64,000 bases of DNA from Microvirga terrae (GCF_013307435.2 NZ_CP102845.1:2489001-2553000); one strand, 5' to 3'. Positions 35,805 to 45,482 are shown, counted from the stretch's first letter. Notes: generated by a model not told the origin, from the sequence alone. Numbers and translations are program-made.

Positions 35805-36659
35805 TCAGGCTTTCGTTCCCGGGCCCGTCGCGATCGGCAGGTCGTCCCGTGCACCCCACTCGGACCAGGAGCCGTCGTAGATGGCATCAGCGGGGCGCCC
35901 CAGGGTTTCGAAGGCAACCGAGAGAATGGCGGCCGAAACGCCTGAGCCGCAGCTCGCGATGATCGGGCGTTGCAGATCCAGGCCGGCGTTACGGACGGCC
36001 TGCTCGATGCTTGCGCTGTCCTTCAAGCGACCGTTGTCGACGATGTCGCTCCAGGGGAGGTTCGCGCTGCCCGGAATGTGTCCTGCCTTGAGACTTGGAC
36101 GAGGCTCCGGCGCCTCTCCTCTGAAGCGATCCGCCGCGCGGGCATCGACGACCTGCGCCGAGCCGGACTGAATGGCGTCCTGCACTCTCGCGACATCCGC
36201 GACGGCCGAACCCGCGACGGAAGGCGTGAAGGTTTTTGGCGAGCGCGGCGCCTCCGGGCCCGTCTCGATCGCTCGTCCTTCCGCTATCCAGGCAGGGAAA
36301 CCGCCATCGAGAATCGAAACATCACGGGCGCCGAAAACCTGGAACATCCAGCGGACCCGCGGGGCCGAGAAGAGACCCAGGCCGTCATAGACCACGATGG
36401 TCATGTCCTGGCTGATGCCCATGGCGCCGACAGCCTTGGCGAAGTCCTCCGGCGAAGGGAGCATGTGGGGCAGGGCAGAGCGCATGTCCTTGACCGTGTC
36501 GATGTCGAAGCGCACGGCTCCCGGAATATGGCCGGCGAGGTACTCGGACTGGGGATCGCGGTTCTGGTTCGGAAGGTACCACGAGGCGTCGACGACCACG
36601 AGATTCGGATCGTTCAGGTGCTCCTGCAGCCAGGAGGTCGAAACGAAAGGCTGGGACAT
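35805..36659 (-). CDS. sseA: 3-mercaptopyruvate sulfurtransferase
   Basis: A 284-residue protein with two rhodanese domains. The N-terminal inactive domain begins [21 protein letters not shown] and includes [11 protein letters not shown]. The C-terminal active domain has [10 protein letters not shown] and the catalytic loop CGSGVSA, where mercaptopyruvate sulfurtransferases have CGSGV(T/S) and thiosulfate enzymes have CRKGV. It moves sulfur from mercaptopyruvate to thiol acceptors or cyanide. The ATG at 36659 follows AAGGAG. It lies 24 bases after the AlaX-like gene and is probably co-transcribed. Confidence 0.9.
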   Translation of the reverse strand: MSQPFVSTSWLQEHLNDPNLVVVDASWYLPNQNRDPQSEYLAGHIPGAVRFDIDTVKDMRSALPHMLPSPEDFAKAVGAMGISQDMTIVVYDGLGLFSAPRVRWMFQVFGARDVSILDGGFPAWIAEGRAIETGPEAPRSPKTFTPSVAGSAVADVARVQDAIQSGSAQVVDARAADRFRGEAPEPRPSLKAGHIPGSANLPWSDIVDNGRLKDSASIEQAVRNAGLDLQRPIIASCGSGVSAAILSVAFETLGRPADAIYDGSWSEWGARDDLPIATGPGTKA

Positions 36660-36683
36660 GACAAAGCTCCTTGTCATACGAAA

Positions 36684-37406
36684 TCAATCGACCAGGGACA
36701 TGCGAACGCGGCGGTTCTGCTTGCCCTTCTTCTCGATGTCGGTGACCGCGACCGTACCGATCTCGCCGGTGCGGCGCACATGGGTGCCGCCGCAGGGCTG
36801 GAGGTCGATTCCCTCGATCTCGACCAGACGGACGCGGCCGGATCCACGTGGCGGCTTGACCGACATGGTCTTCACGAGTCCCGGATTGGCATCGAGTTCC
36901 TCATCCGTGATCCACCGCTCGGTGACCGGCGCGTCCCGAGCGATAAGGGCGTTCAGCTTTTCCGTGATCTCGGCCTTGTCGAGGCCGGCATCCGGGATGT
37001 CGAAGTCGAGCCGCCCGTCGCCGTCGCCGATCGCACCGCCCGTCACCGGATAGGGAAGAACCACGCTGAGCAGGTGCAGGGCCGTGTGGACGCGCATGCG
37101 CTTGAGGCGACGTGGCCAGTCAAGCTGCAGCTGGACGGTCTCACCCTCGGTGAACCGGGCGGCCGCCTCCTGTCCGACGAGATGCACAACCTGCGACCGA
37201 TCCGGGCCATAGACCGTGTTCGTGATCGGGAAACCGTCGCCGTTGGCACTCACGATGGCGCCGACATCTCCCGGCTGCCCGCCGCCTTGAGCATAGAACA
37301 CCGTGCGATCGAGGATGACGCCACCCTCGGGCGTCGTCCCGAGGACCTGGGCCTCGCAGGAGGTGGCATAGGCGTCGTCGCGGTAGAGGAGCTTGGTCGC
37401 AGTCAT
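36684..37406 (-). CDS. alanyl-tRNA editing protein (AlaX family)
   Basis: A 240-residue stand-alone editing domain homologous to the C-terminal part of alanyl-tRNA synthetase. It removes serine or glycine from mischarged tRNA-Ala. The N-terminal part has FYAQGGGQPGDVG. The zinc/active-site histidines lie in RVHTALHLL (HxxxH), with the cysteine and histidine in CGGTHVRRTGEI. The length fits AlaX-M, which includes the glycine-rich motif. The ATG at 37406 starts at the conserved MTATKLLYRDD. It is the first gene of a pair with the sulfurtransferase. Confidence 0.9.
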   Translation of the reverse strand: MTATKLLYRDDAYATSCEAQVLGTTPEGGVILDRTVFYAQGGGQPGDVGAIVSANGDGFPITNTVYGPDRSQVVHLVGQEAAARFTEGETVQLQLDWPRRLKRMRVHTALHLLSVVLPYPVTGGAIGDGDGRLDFDIPDAGLDKAEITEKLNALIARDAPVTERWITDEELDANPGLVKTMSVKPPRGSGRVRLVEIEGIDLQPCGGTHVRRTGEIGTVAVTDIEKKGKQNRRVRMSLVD

Positions 37407-37505
37407 GATCGTCTCGGGTTGGACGGGGCCGGATCGTCCCGTTCGAAAAAGCGACCGGGATGCTGACGTCAAGGAGCATGTCGGGTCAAGCTCCCTTGGC
37501 GAAGG

Positions 37506-38984
37506 TTACGAAGGCAGATCGGCCACACTGCGAAGGCTGCGAAACGCCTGCAAGGCTCTTTCGCGCGCCGGGCCGTGGGGGACGATCGGATCAGGGTAGG
37601 TCTCACCCCGCCTGACTCCGGCCGCATGCAGAACAGCGGGGGGCGCGTCCCAGGGCTTGTGGATGAAGCCCGAGGGCAGCTCGGCGATCTCAGGGACGAA
37701 AGAGCGGATGTAGTCGCCGTCCGGGTCGAATTTCTCGCCTTGGGCGACCGGGTTGAAAATCCGGTGAAAGGGCGCCGAATCGGGTCCCGATCCCGCAATC
37801 CATTGCCAGCTGAAGGCATTGTTGGCGGGGTCGGCGTCGACCAGGGTGTCCCAGAACCAGGCCTCGCCCCGGCGCCAGTCGGTCAGGAGGTGCTTCACCA
37901 AAAACGAGGCAGCGATCATGCGCACCCGGTTGTGCATCCAACCCGTCTGCCAGAGTTGGCGCATTCCGGCATCGACGATCGGATAGCCTGTCCGACCCTT
38001 CTGCCAAGCCCTGACGGCTTTCGCATCTTCGCTCCATGGAAAGCGGTCGAACCGGCTGCTGTGCGGCCGATCAGGCATGTGAGGGTAATAGTGAAGCATC
38101 TGGTGGCTGAAGTCGCGCCAGATGATTTCACTCAGATATTTCTCCGCATCACGTGCTAGGCTGGGCTCGCGGGCGGCTTCTGCCGTCACGCCATGCCAGA
38201 TCTGCCTGGGGCTGATCTCACCGAAGCGCAGATGAGGGGAAAGACGCGACGTGCCCTGAACCGACGGGTGGTCCCGATTGTCCGCATAGCCTCTCAGGCT
38301 CTCCCGGCAGAAGCGCTCGAATCCTTCCTGACCGGCCCGTTCGCCCCGGCGCCACTCGGCACGCATGCCGTCGGCCCAGTCGGGGGATGAGGGTTCGAGG
38401 CCTAGTGCGCCGACAGGGATGGCGGCATCCAGGAGCGCTGACGGCCACGTTCCTCCGGGGATCCGCTTCGGAGGAGGCAGCGCAGCGGCAACGGGCCGGG
38501 CCATGACGGCCCTCAGATAGGGGGTGAAAACCTGAAACGGCTTTCCGGCCTGGTTGGCAATCGTCCAAGGTTCGTGCAGGAGCCGTCCGTTGAAGCTGTG
38601 GGCTCGGATGCCCAAATCGGTCAGGTGCTTCTTGATCGCCCTGTCGACGGCGATCTCGGCCGCGCTATAGCGCCGGTTCCAGAAGATCGCGGAGGCACCC
38701 GCTTCGATCGCGATTCTGCCGACAATCGAAAGCGCCGACCCTTTGAACACGAGAAGCCCGGACCCGGTCCGCCGGAGCGCATCGTCAAGAGCTTCGAGAG
38801 AGCCGTGGAGCCACCATCGCGTGGCGCCGCCGAGCGGGCGTAGCCCGTCCGAGTCGTCATCCAGGACCGCGAAGCATAGAACCCGCGAACCCGTCGCGAC
38901 GGCCGCAGCGAGGGCAGGGTGATCGGAAAGGCGATGATCGTCGCGAAACCAGACCAGGACGGGAGACTGTGAATCGGTGCTCAT
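37506..38984 (-). CDS. phrB: deoxyribodipyrimidine photolyase
   Basis: A 492-residue class I CPD photolyase/cryptochrome-family flavoprotein that reverses UV-induced pyrimidine dimers in blue light. The N-terminal antenna domain begins VLVWFRDDHRLSDHPAL. The C-terminal FAD domain shows SRLSPHLRFGEISPRQIW, IIWRDFSHQMLHYYP, RTGYPIVDAGMRQLWQTGWM (Trp electron chain region), HNRVRMIAASFLVKHLL and ADPANNAFSWQWIAGSG. All expected blocks are present, so it is probably active. It is single, followed on this strand by the AlaX/SseA pair 100 bases later. Confidence 0.95.
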   Translation of the reverse strand: MSTDSQSPVLVWFRDDHRLSDHPALAAAVATGSRVLCFAVLDDDSDGLRPLGGATRWWLHGSLEALDDALRRTGSGLLVFKGSALSIVGRIAIEAGASAIFWNRRYSAAEIAVDRAIKKHLTDLGIRAHSFNGRLLHEPWTIANQAGKPFQVFTPYLRAVMARPVAAALPPPKRIPGGTWPSALLDAAIPVGALGLEPSSPDWADGMRAEWRRGERAGQEGFERFCRESLRGYADNRDHPSVQGTSRLSPHLRFGEISPRQIWHGVTAEAAREPSLARDAEKYLSEIIWRDFSHQMLHYYPHMPDRPHSSRFDRFPWSEDAKAVRAWQKGRTGYPIVDAGMRQLWQTGWMHNRVRMIAASFLVKHLLTDWRRGEAWFWDTLVDADPANNAFSWQWIAGSGPDSAPFHRIFNPVAQGEKFDPDGDYIRSFVPEIAELPSGFIHKPWDAPPAVLHAAGVRRGETYPDPIVPHGPARERALQAFRSLRSVADLPS

Positions 38985-39072
38985 GGCAGCGGATCATAGC
39001 CAAGGTTCCATCCCGCGAAAGGCCAAGACGAAACCGTGCGGACTGAGCTCGAATGCGGGGAGACGGGAAGGT

Positions 39073-39147
39073 TGGCTCCGGCGGTAGGATTCGAACCTAC
39101 GACCAACGGATTAACAGTCCGCTGCGCTACCGCTGCGCCACGCCGGA
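39073..39147 (-). tRNA. tRNA-Asn (anticodon GTT)
   Basis: A complete cloverleaf on the minus strand. The acceptor stem TCCGGCG pairs with CGCCGGA, the anticodon arm is GCGGA-CTGTTAA-TCCGT with GTT in the centre, the T-arm has GGTTCGAATCC, and the 3' CCA is encoded. Length including CCA is 75 bases. Confidence 0.97.
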
Positions 39148-39359
39148 ATAAGCCATACCTTTCCAAGAAGCCTTATCGCTCAGCTTCTTGAGCGCCGCGG
39201 AGGTCCGTGGGACATGTCCGCCGGCGAGGTGGGAGGCATATAGCACGGGTTTCGACGGTTGCAAGCGCATTGTTGTCGAGCAAGCGTGAAAAGGGGCTGT
39301 TGCTCTTTGGGGGGATGGTTGCTATGGAGCACCCGTCGCGTTCGCGGCACGCCCCGGAT

Positions 39360-39433
39360 GGCCTCGTGGCGGAGTGGTTACGCAGAGGACTGCAAATCCT
39401 TGCACCCCGGTTCGATTCCGGGCGAGGCCTCCA
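39360..39433 (+). tRNA. tRNA-Cys (anticodon GCA)
   Basis: The cloverleaf has acceptor stem GGCCTCG / CGAGGCC, anticodon arm GAGGA-CTGCAAA-TCCTT with GCA, T-arm GGTTCGATTCC and an encoded CCA. Length including CCA is 74 bases. It ends 22 bases before the start of the methyltransferase gene and may share its transcript. Confidence 0.97.
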
Positions 39434-39455
39434 ACGAATTCTGAAGGCACTATCC

Positions 39456-40118
39456 ATGGTCGATTTCACCCAAGCGCGCCGCATGATGGTTGATGGCCAG
39501 CTGCGCACTTTCGACGTGAACGACATGCCTCTCCTCGATGCTATGGACAGCGTTCCGAGAGAGCTTTTCGTGCTCCCGGGCCGCGAGAGCCTTGCCTACA
39601 TCGACCAGGACATTCTCGTGAGCAACGGCGGCGAGAGCCGCTACATGCTTTCTCCGATGATCCTGGGTCGCATGATCCAGGCTCTCGAGATCGACGCAGG
39701 CGACAATGTTCTCGATGTCGCCGGCGGCCGCGGCTACGCTTCTGCGGTCCTTCGCAGGCTGGGTGCTCGGGTGACCTTCCTTGAATCGGACGAAGCGCTT
39801 GCTACTTCCGCCAAGCAGTGCCTCGGCGCAGCCGGATGTGACGACGTTGCCGTCGCGGCCGGTGCGCTCGAACAGGGCTATGCCGCGAATGCTCCCTTCG
39901 ACGCCATTCTCGTGAACGGCTCGGTCGAGGTTCGCCCGCAAGCGCTCCTCCAGCAGCTCGGCGAGGGTGGCCGTCTGGTGTGCGTCAAGGGGCGCGGGCG
40001 CGCCGCCCGGGCGACCCTCTATGTCCGCACCGGAGACGCGATCGGTGAGCGGAGTCTCTTCGAAGCCGCCGCGCCCCTTCTGGCCCCGTTCGTTCAGCCG
40101 GCCGGTTTCACGTTCTAA
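39456..40118 (+). CDS. protein-L-isoaspartate O-methyltransferase homologue
   Basis: A 220-residue SAM-dependent methyltransferase of the PCMT family. It has ARRMMVDGQLRTFDVNDMPLL at the start (the usual region near Q-xR), a diverged motif I VLDVAGGRGYASAVLRRLG, motif II-like FDAILVNGSVE and the post-motif GGRLVCVKG. The first glycine motif has Ala-Gly-Gly where PCMTs usually have Gly-x-Gly-x-Gly. This short form typically precedes tolC in Hyphomicrobiales, and it may not repair isoaspartate. The ATG at 39456 excludes the tRNA, which a longer frame would overlap. Confidence 0.86.
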   Translation: MVDFTQARRMMVDGQLRTFDVNDMPLLDAMDSVPRELFVLPGRESLAYIDQDILVSNGGESRYMLSPMILGRMIQALEIDAGDNVLDVAGGRGYASAVLRRLGARVTFLESDEALATSAKQCLGAAGCDDVAVAAGALEQGYAANAPFDAILVNGSVEVRPQALLQQLGEGGRLVCVKGRGRAARATLYVRTGDAIGERSLFEAAAPLLAPFVQPAGFTF

Positions 40119-40311
40119 TTCCTTCCAGATCCTTAATTTCCCCTGTCCGGCAGTGTCGCTTTTTTGCGCCACTCCCAAGCTAAAATCGAGCCGGCCCCAA
40201 CGCGTTGTTGCCGACTCCGTTCCCTTGGGTATTGTTGCGCTTTGAGTCGCAGTGGTTTCTGAAATCGGCGTCTCTTGCGGATATTCCGTTTGGGTCGCTA
40301 GGCAGGTGCGC

Positions 40312-41721
40312 GTGAAGAATAAGCATTCCAAGAAGACGTATCGCTGGCTCTGTGGGGTGATGACCTCGGTGTTCGTGCTGATGGGCCCGGCTGGGGCTTC
40401 GGCTGAGACCTTGGAAGGCGCTTTGTCCCGCGCTTACGGGAACAATCCGGACCTGAATGCTCAGCGTGCGAACGTCCGCGCGACGGATGAAACAGTGGCC
40501 CAGGCGAAATCCGGCTACCGACCGGTCATCAACGGAACGGCCGATGTCGGCCGCAGCTGGGCCTCGGTCGAGCAGCCCTCGTCCCGGTTTTCGCCCAATA
40601 CGACGACCCAGAGCGCTCTCAACCCGCGTGGGTTCGGCGTCGAGGTTAACCAGACGATCTTCGATGGCTACCGGACCCAGAACCGGGTCCGTGCAGCGGA
40701 ATCTTCGGTCCTCGGCTCCCGCGAAACCCTGAACAGCACCGAGCAGAGCACCCTGCTCGACGCCGCAACGGCCTATATGGACGTCCTGCGGGATACGGCC
40801 ATTCTCGATCTGCAGCGCAACAACGTCGAAGTCATCGACGAGCAGCTGCGCCAGACCCAGGACCGCTTCAACGTCGGCGAAGTGACCCGAACCGACGTCG
40901 CCCAGGCCGAAGCCCGCCTGGCGGCCGCACGGTCCGAGGCCAGCCTGGCCGAGGCCACGCTGCGCAACAGCATTGCGGTCTACCGGCAGGTCGTGGGCGT
41001 CGAGCCCGCGCAGCTCGCGCCCGGGCGCCCCCTGGACCGGCTGACCCCGCGCACGGTCGATGCGGCTCTCAAGATCGGGCTGAACGAGCATCCTGCCATC
41101 AAGGCGCGCCAGCATGCGGTCGACGTGGCCGAACTGCAGGTCAAGATCGAGGAGGGCGCCCTTGCTCCACAGCTGGGCGTCGTCGGCGCGATCGACCAGC
41201 GCTACGACCGGCAGACGGGAGGCGATGCATCTTTGTCGGGCTCCGTGGTCGCGCGGCTTACCGTGCCGATCTATGAAGGCGGTCAGGTTTATGCCGCGAC
41301 GCGTCAAGCCAAGGAAGTGGCTGGACAGCGCCGGCTCGAGGCAGATTCGGTCCGCGATCAGGTCCGTGCCGCCGTCAGTTCCTCCTGGGGACGGCTGGAG
41401 GCGGCCCGCGCCCAGATCGTCGCCGCCCAGGCTCAGATCGACGCTGCCGAGACGGCCCTGAGCGGCGTCCGCGAGGAAGCCCGCGTCGGCCAGCGTACGA
41501 CCCTGGACGTGTTGAACGCACAGCAGGAACTGCTGAACGCTCGGGTCAACCTCATCACGGCCCAGCGCGACCGGGTGGTGGCCTCCTATAGCCTGGTCAA
41601 CGCCATGGGACGCCTCAACTCACGGGCGCTCGGGCTCAAGGTCAATCATTACAGCCCGAAGATCCATTACGATCAGGTCAAGGATCTTTGGGTCGGCACA
41701 AGTACGCCCGACGGCCGTTGA
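40312..41721 (+). CDS. tolC: TolC family outer membrane efflux protein
   Basis: A 469-residue outer membrane channel subunit that links inner-membrane pumps and type I secretion systems to the outside. A signal peptide precedes ETLEGALSRAYGNNPDLNAQ. The two OEP repeats of long coiled helices and beta strands are visible, with EVNQTIFDGYRTQNRV in the first and RLTVPIYEGGQVYAATRQ in the second. The ending YSLVNAMGRLNSRALGL is TolC-like. The GTG at 40312 follows GGCAGG; a longer frame to 40252 adds nothing like a signal peptide. A strong terminator follows. Confidence 0.92.
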   Translation: MKNKHSKKTYRWLCGVMTSVFVLMGPAGASAETLEGALSRAYGNNPDLNAQRANVRATDETVAQAKSGYRPVINGTADVGRSWASVEQPSSRFSPNTTTQSALNPRGFGVEVNQTIFDGYRTQNRVRAAESSVLGSRETLNSTEQSTLLDAATAYMDVLRDTAILDLQRNNVEVIDEQLRQTQDRFNVGEVTRTDVAQAEARLAAARSEASLAEATLRNSIAVYRQVVGVEPAQLAPGRPLDRLTPRTVDAALKIGLNEHPAIKARQHAVDVAELQVKIEEGALAPQLGVVGAIDQRYDRQTGGDASLSGSVVARLTVPIYEGGQVYAATRQAKEVAGQRRLEADSVRDQVRAAVSSSWGRLEAARAQIVAAQAQIDAAETALSGVREEARVGQRTTLDVLNAQQELLNARVNLITAQRDRVVASYSLVNAMGRLNSRALGLKVNHYSPKIHYDQVKDLWVGTSTPDGR

Positions 41722-41729
41722 TAAGTTTC

Positions 41730-41766
41730 GGGGCCAGAACCAAAAAGTTCTGGCCCCGCTTGTTTT
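41730..41766 (+). terminator. intrinsic terminator after tolC
   Basis: A perfect 11-base stem GGGGCCAGAAC / GTTCTGGCCCC, loop CAAAAA, followed by GCTTGTTTTC. Confidence 0.92.
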
Positions 41767-41841
41767 CTTTAAGGTTGCGTAAAATACTTCATTTGCATTC
41801 TTTCGAATGTGATTCTTGCGTATTTTGATTTGGATGCGGCA

Positions 41842-42435
41842 ATGGGTTCTACGAGCCTGAAAGTTAACGAGCCATCGATGGAAGAAATTCTGGCTTCCAT
41901 CCGGCGCATCATCTCCGACGATGAGGCGCTGCAATCCCCCGAGCCGGAGCAGCCGGCATCCTCGCCGCTGAAGAACGTCCTCGACATTGCCGAGATGCAT
42001 ATGTCGCCGCTGATCGCGCCGGGCCCCAACGAGTCGGTGCTCGGCCCCTGGAGCCGCGGTGAGGCTATGCTGGACGAGCGGCCCACGGATGAGGGCTCAG
42101 AGCATTTCCACGATGGTCGCGAACCCAGGCAGTCCACCCTGGCCCTGGCCCAGATTGCGGCCTCGGAGGCTGCCACTCGGGCGGCCGCACCCATCACGCT
42201 GCCCCAGCCTGCAACCGCCGACCTTCTCCTCTCCAAGGAGGCCAGTGCCGCGGTTTCCGGTGCGTTCGACCGTCTCAGCGTTTCCGTGAAGCCAAGTCAG
42301 CCTCAGACCGTCGAGGATCTCATGAAGGAGATGCTGCGGCCCATGCTGAAGGCATGGCTCGATGACAATCTTCCTTCCATGGTCGAGCGCCTGGTGCGCG
42401 GCGAGATCGAGCGCGTAACCCGCTCCCGGAGTTAG
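41842..42435 (+). CDS. popZ: polar organizing protein PopZ (DUF2497)
   Basis: A 197-residue protein with the two hallmarks of PopZ: an N-terminal helix NEPSMEEILASIRRIISDDE (near residues 9-28) that binds partner proteins, and a C-terminal oligomerisation helix region LMKEMLRPMLKAWLDDNLPS with following MVERLVRGEIERV. Between lies an acidic, proline-rich disordered linker of about 110 residues. PopZ forms condensates at cell poles that anchor the chromosome origin through ParB. Its position between tolC and valS is the arrangement I expect in Hyphomicrobiales. An in-frame GTG at 41809 is an alternative start. Confidence 0.9.
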   Translation: MGSTSLKVNEPSMEEILASIRRIISDDEALQSPEPEQPASSPLKNVLDIAEMHMSPLIAPGPNESVLGPWSRGEAMLDERPTDEGSEHFHDGREPRQSTLALAQIAASEAATRAAAPITLPQPATADLLLSKEASAAVSGAFDRLSVSVKPSQPQTVEDLMKEMLRPMLKAWLDDNLPSMVERLVRGEIERVTRSRS

Positions 42436-42475
42436 AACCGAGCCCTGGCCTGAAAACCGGGGCAGTTTTCGGTTC
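42435..42475 (+). terminator. nested palindrome after popZ
   Basis: Outer arms GAACCGA / TCGGTTC and an inner GCCCtGG / CCgGGGC pair overlap the popZ stop codon. There is no U-run at the end, so it may be an mRNA-stabilising structure or a weak terminator. Confidence 0.5.
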
Positions 42476-42576
42476 GGCGGGTTCAGATTGCCGCGCCTCT
42501 GTTGACTTCGTCCCATCCGTCCGGTTTGTAGCCGTCTTGCTCGCGCGTTGTTCGCGCCCACAGGCCGGTACTCATC

Positions 42577-45285
42577 ATGATGGACAAGACGTTCGATCCT
42601 ACCTCCGTCGAAGCACGCATTTCCTCCCGTTGGGAGGAGGCTGGCGCTTTCAAGGCCGGCCGCGCGGATCGCCAGGACGCGGTACCCTACACGATCGTCA
42701 TTCCGCCGCCCAACGTGACCGGCTCGCTCCACATGGGGCATGCCCTCAACAACACGATCCAGGATATCCTGTGCCGTTTCGAGCGCATGCGGGGCAAAGA
42801 CGTGCTCTGGCAGCCCGGCATGGATCATGCGGGCATCGCCACGCAGATGGTCGTCGAGCGTCGACTGGCTGAGCGCCAGATCCAGCGTCGCGACCTCGGC
42901 CGTGACGAGTTCGTCAAGCGCGTCTGGGAGTGGAAGGAGGAATCCGGCGGCACTATCGTTCGCCAGCTCAAGCGCCTCGGCGCCTCCTGCGACTGGTCGC
43001 GCGAGCGCTTCACCATGGACGAGGGGCTGTCCCGCGCCGTGCTGAAGGTCTTCGTCGATCTCTATCGGCAGGGCTTGATCTACAAAGACAAGCGCCTCGT
43101 GAACTGGGATCCCAAGTTCCAGACCGCAATCTCGGACCTGGAGGTCCAGCAGGTCGAGGTGAAGGGTCATCTCTGGCACATCCGCTATGCCGTGGAGGGA
43201 ATGCCGGATCGCTCCATCACGGTCGCCACCACGCGCCCGGAAACCATGCTCGGCGACGTGGCCGTTGCCGTTCATCCCGAGGACGAGCGCTACAAGGACC
43301 TCGTGGGCAAGTTCGCCGTCCTGCCGCTGGTCGGTCGGCGTATCCCGATCGTGGCTGACGAGTACTCCGACCCCGAGAAAGGCACCGGCGCGGTGAAGAT
43401 CACGCCTGCGCACGATTTCAACGACTTCGAAGTGGGCAAGCGCCACAAGCTGCCGCTGATCAACATCTTCGGCACCGAGGCTCAGCTTGCCGTCGCCGGG
43501 AACGACGCTTTCCTGGAAGGCGTCGAGCGGACCGACGATCTGAACGCTGTGCTGGCTCTCGACGGTCTTGATCGCTTCGAGGCACGCAAGCGGATCGTCG
43601 CCATGCTGGAGGAGCGCGAGCTTCTGGTCCTGATCGAGCCGCATGCCCATACTGTGCCGCACGGCGACCGTTCCAATGTGGTGATCGAGCCCTACCTCAC
43701 CGACCAGTGGTACGTGAACGTGAAACCTCTGGCCGACAGGGCGCTCGATGCCGTGCGCAAGGGCCAGACCAAGTTCGTGCCCGAAACCTGGGAAAAGACC
43801 TATTTCCAGTGGCTCGAGAACATCGAGCCCTGGTGCGTTTCGCGTCAGCTCTGGTGGGGCCACCAGATTCCGGCCTGGTATGACGATCAGGGCAATGTCT
43901 ACGTCACCATGAGCGAGGAGGAGGCGAAGGCCGAGGCACGCGCAAAGAACGGCCGCGATGTGCCGCTCAGGCGCGACGAGGACGTGCTCGACACCTGGTT
44001 CTCTTCGGCCCTGTGGCCGTTCTCGACCCTGGGCTGGCCAGACGATGCACCGGAGCTGAAGCGCTACTACCCGACGAATACCCTCGTCACCGGCTTCGAC
44101 ATCATTTTCTTCTGGGTCGCCCGGATGATGATGATGGGCCTGCACTTCATGGAAGAGGTTCCCTTCGACACGGTCTATATTCATGCCCTCGTCCGCGACG
44201 AGAAGGGTGCGAAGATGTCGAAGTCGAAAGGCAACGTCATCGATCCGCTGAATGTGGTGGAGCAGTACGGGGCCGATGCGCTGCGCATGACGCTCACGTC
44301 CATGGCCGCGCAGGGGCGCGACATCAAGCTGTCGGTTCAGCGGGTCGAGAACTACCGCAATTTCGCGACCAAGATCTGGAACGCGGCGCGTTTCGCCGAG
44401 ATGAACGAGTGCAAACGCGTTACCGGCTTCGATCCGAAGTCCGTGAAGGAGACGCTCAACAAATGGGCGCTCAGCGAGTGCGCCAAAGCAATCAATGAGG
44501 TTGCCACGGGCATCCAGAGCTACAAGTTCAACGAAGCGGCAGGTGCGGCCTACCGCTTCGTCTGGAACGTATTCTGCGACTGGACGCTCGAACTGTCCAA
44601 ACCCGTGCTCCAGGGCGCGGATTCGCCCGCCAAGGACGAGACGCGCGCCACGATCGCGTACATCCTGGACGAGATCTGCAAGCTTCTCCACCCCATCATG
44701 CCGTTCCTCACGGAGGAGCTGTGGGAGGTGAAAGGGCAGGAGGGGCCGAAGCGCGACACAATTCTGGCTTTGGCTCCCTGGTCGAACCTCGATCACCTGA
44801 TCGATCCGCAGGCTGAAGCCGAGATCGGCTGGGTGGTGGACCTCGTGACGGAGATCCGCTCCGCCCGTTCGGAGACGAACGTGCCGGCCGGTGCGCAGAT
44901 CCCCCTGGTCCTCGTGGCGTCGTCGGACGACGTGAGGGCTCGCGCCGGGCGCTGGGGCGACATCGTCAAGCGGCTTGCCCGGATCTCCGAGATCTCGTTC
45001 GCCGACGCGGCTCCGAAGAGCTCGATCCAACTCCTCATCCGCGGTGAGGCCGCGGCTCTGCCGCTGGAGGGCGTGATCGATCTCGATGCCGAGCGCGCGC
45101 GCCTCGCCAAGGAAATCCAGAAGCTCGACGTGGAGATCGGCAAGATCGATGCAAAGCTCGGGAATGCGGATTTCATCAAGCGCGCGCCGGAGGAGGTCGT
45201 CGAAGAACAGCGCGAGCGCCGCGACGAGGCTGTGATGCGCAAGGCCAAAATGGAAGAGGCACTGAGACGTCTCAAGGACGCTTGA
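42577..45285 (+). CDS. valS: valyl-tRNA synthetase
   Basis: A 902-residue class I aminoacyl-tRNA synthetase attaching valine to tRNA-Val. HIGH signature PPPNVTGSLHMGHAL lies near residue 50. The editing domain spans about residues 200-380, with TTRPETMLGDVAVAVHP. The KMSKS motif is GAKMSKSKGNVIDPL, followed by the anticodon-binding domain. The C-terminal coiled coil (ARLAKEIQKLDVEIGKIDAKL and beyond, about 840-900) is the arm typical of ValRS. Two consecutive ATG codons make 42577 or 42580 the start. It is an essential housekeeping gene. Confidence 0.97.
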   Translation: MMDKTFDPTSVEARISSRWEEAGAFKAGRADRQDAVPYTIVIPPPNVTGSLHMGHALNNTIQDILCRFERMRGKDVLWQPGMDHAGIATQMVVERRLAERQIQRRDLGRDEFVKRVWEWKEESGGTIVRQLKRLGASCDWSRERFTMDEGLSRAVLKVFVDLYRQGLIYKDKRLVNWDPKFQTAISDLEVQQVEVKGHLWHIRYAVEGMPDRSITVATTRPETMLGDVAVAVHPEDERYKDLVGKFAVLPLVGRRIPIVADEYSDPEKGTGAVKITPAHDFNDFEVGKRHKLPLINIFGTEAQLAVAGNDAFLEGVERTDDLNAVLALDGLDRFEARKRIVAMLEERELLVLIEPHAHTVPHGDRSNVVIEPYLTDQWYVNVKPLADRALDAVRKGQTKFVPETWEKTYFQWLENIEPWCVSRQLWWGHQIPAWYDDQGNVYVTMSEEEAKAEARAKNGRDVPLRRDEDVLDTWFSSALWPFSTLGWPDDAPELKRYYPTNTLVTGFDIIFFWVARMMMMGLHFMEEVPFDTVYIHALVRDEKGAKMSKSKGNVIDPLNVVEQYGADALRMTLTSMAAQGRDIKLSVQRVENYRNFATKIWNAARFAEMNECKRVTGFDPKSVKETLNKWALSECAKAINEVATGIQSYKFNEAAGAAYRFVWNVFCDWTLELSKPVLQGADSPAKDETRATIAYILDEICKLLHPIMPFLTEELWEVKGQEGPKRDTILALAPWSNLDHLIDPQAEAEIGWVVDLVTEIRSARSETNVPAGAQIPLVLVASSDDVRARAGRWGDIVKRLARISEISFADAAPKSSIQLLIRGEAAALPLEGVIDLDAERARLAKEIQKLDVEIGKIDAKLGNADFIKRAPEEVVEEQRERRDEAVMRKAKMEEALRRLKDA

Positions 45286-45305
45286 GGCAGTCTCCTTTCC
45301 AAGTA

Positions 45306-45393
45306 CCCGTCATCGCCGGCCCTGTTCCGGTGATCCCGATCGGTCAAGCGCCACGCCCACCGATCGGGATGGACGGGACGAGCCCGGCCATGA
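45306..45393. repeat. composite palindromic element, copy D (inverted)
   Basis: The same family as at 3275, 4946 and 5738, more diverged: CCCGTCATCGCCGGcccTGTTCCGGTGAT first, then GATCGGGATGGACGGGACGAGCCCGGCCATGA. It occupies the convergent space after valS and before the mntH stop. The remaining bases to 45482 hold nothing recognisable. Confidence 0.68.
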
Positions 45394-45482
45394 ACCCAAG
45401 GCAGCTCACACCCCAAGAGAAGGCAAGGGAACCGCGATGAGCCGACGCGGAGCCATGGATTTCCTTCCGCCGCTTCTGCGCC

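Noticed and set aside
39073..39433. tRNA pair as an integration site of a mobile island
   Set aside because: No integrase gene, direct repeat of a tRNA end or change in gene character was found on either side.
39207..39455. N-terminal extension of the methyltransferase
   Set aside because: The frame runs through the tRNA-Cys gene, so translation there is not credible.
42097..45030. Uninterrupted 977-codon frame on the minus strand
   Set aside because: It is antisense to popZ and valS, rich in Arg, His, Asp and Gly, and has no family motif. High-GC codon bias in valS explains the open frame.
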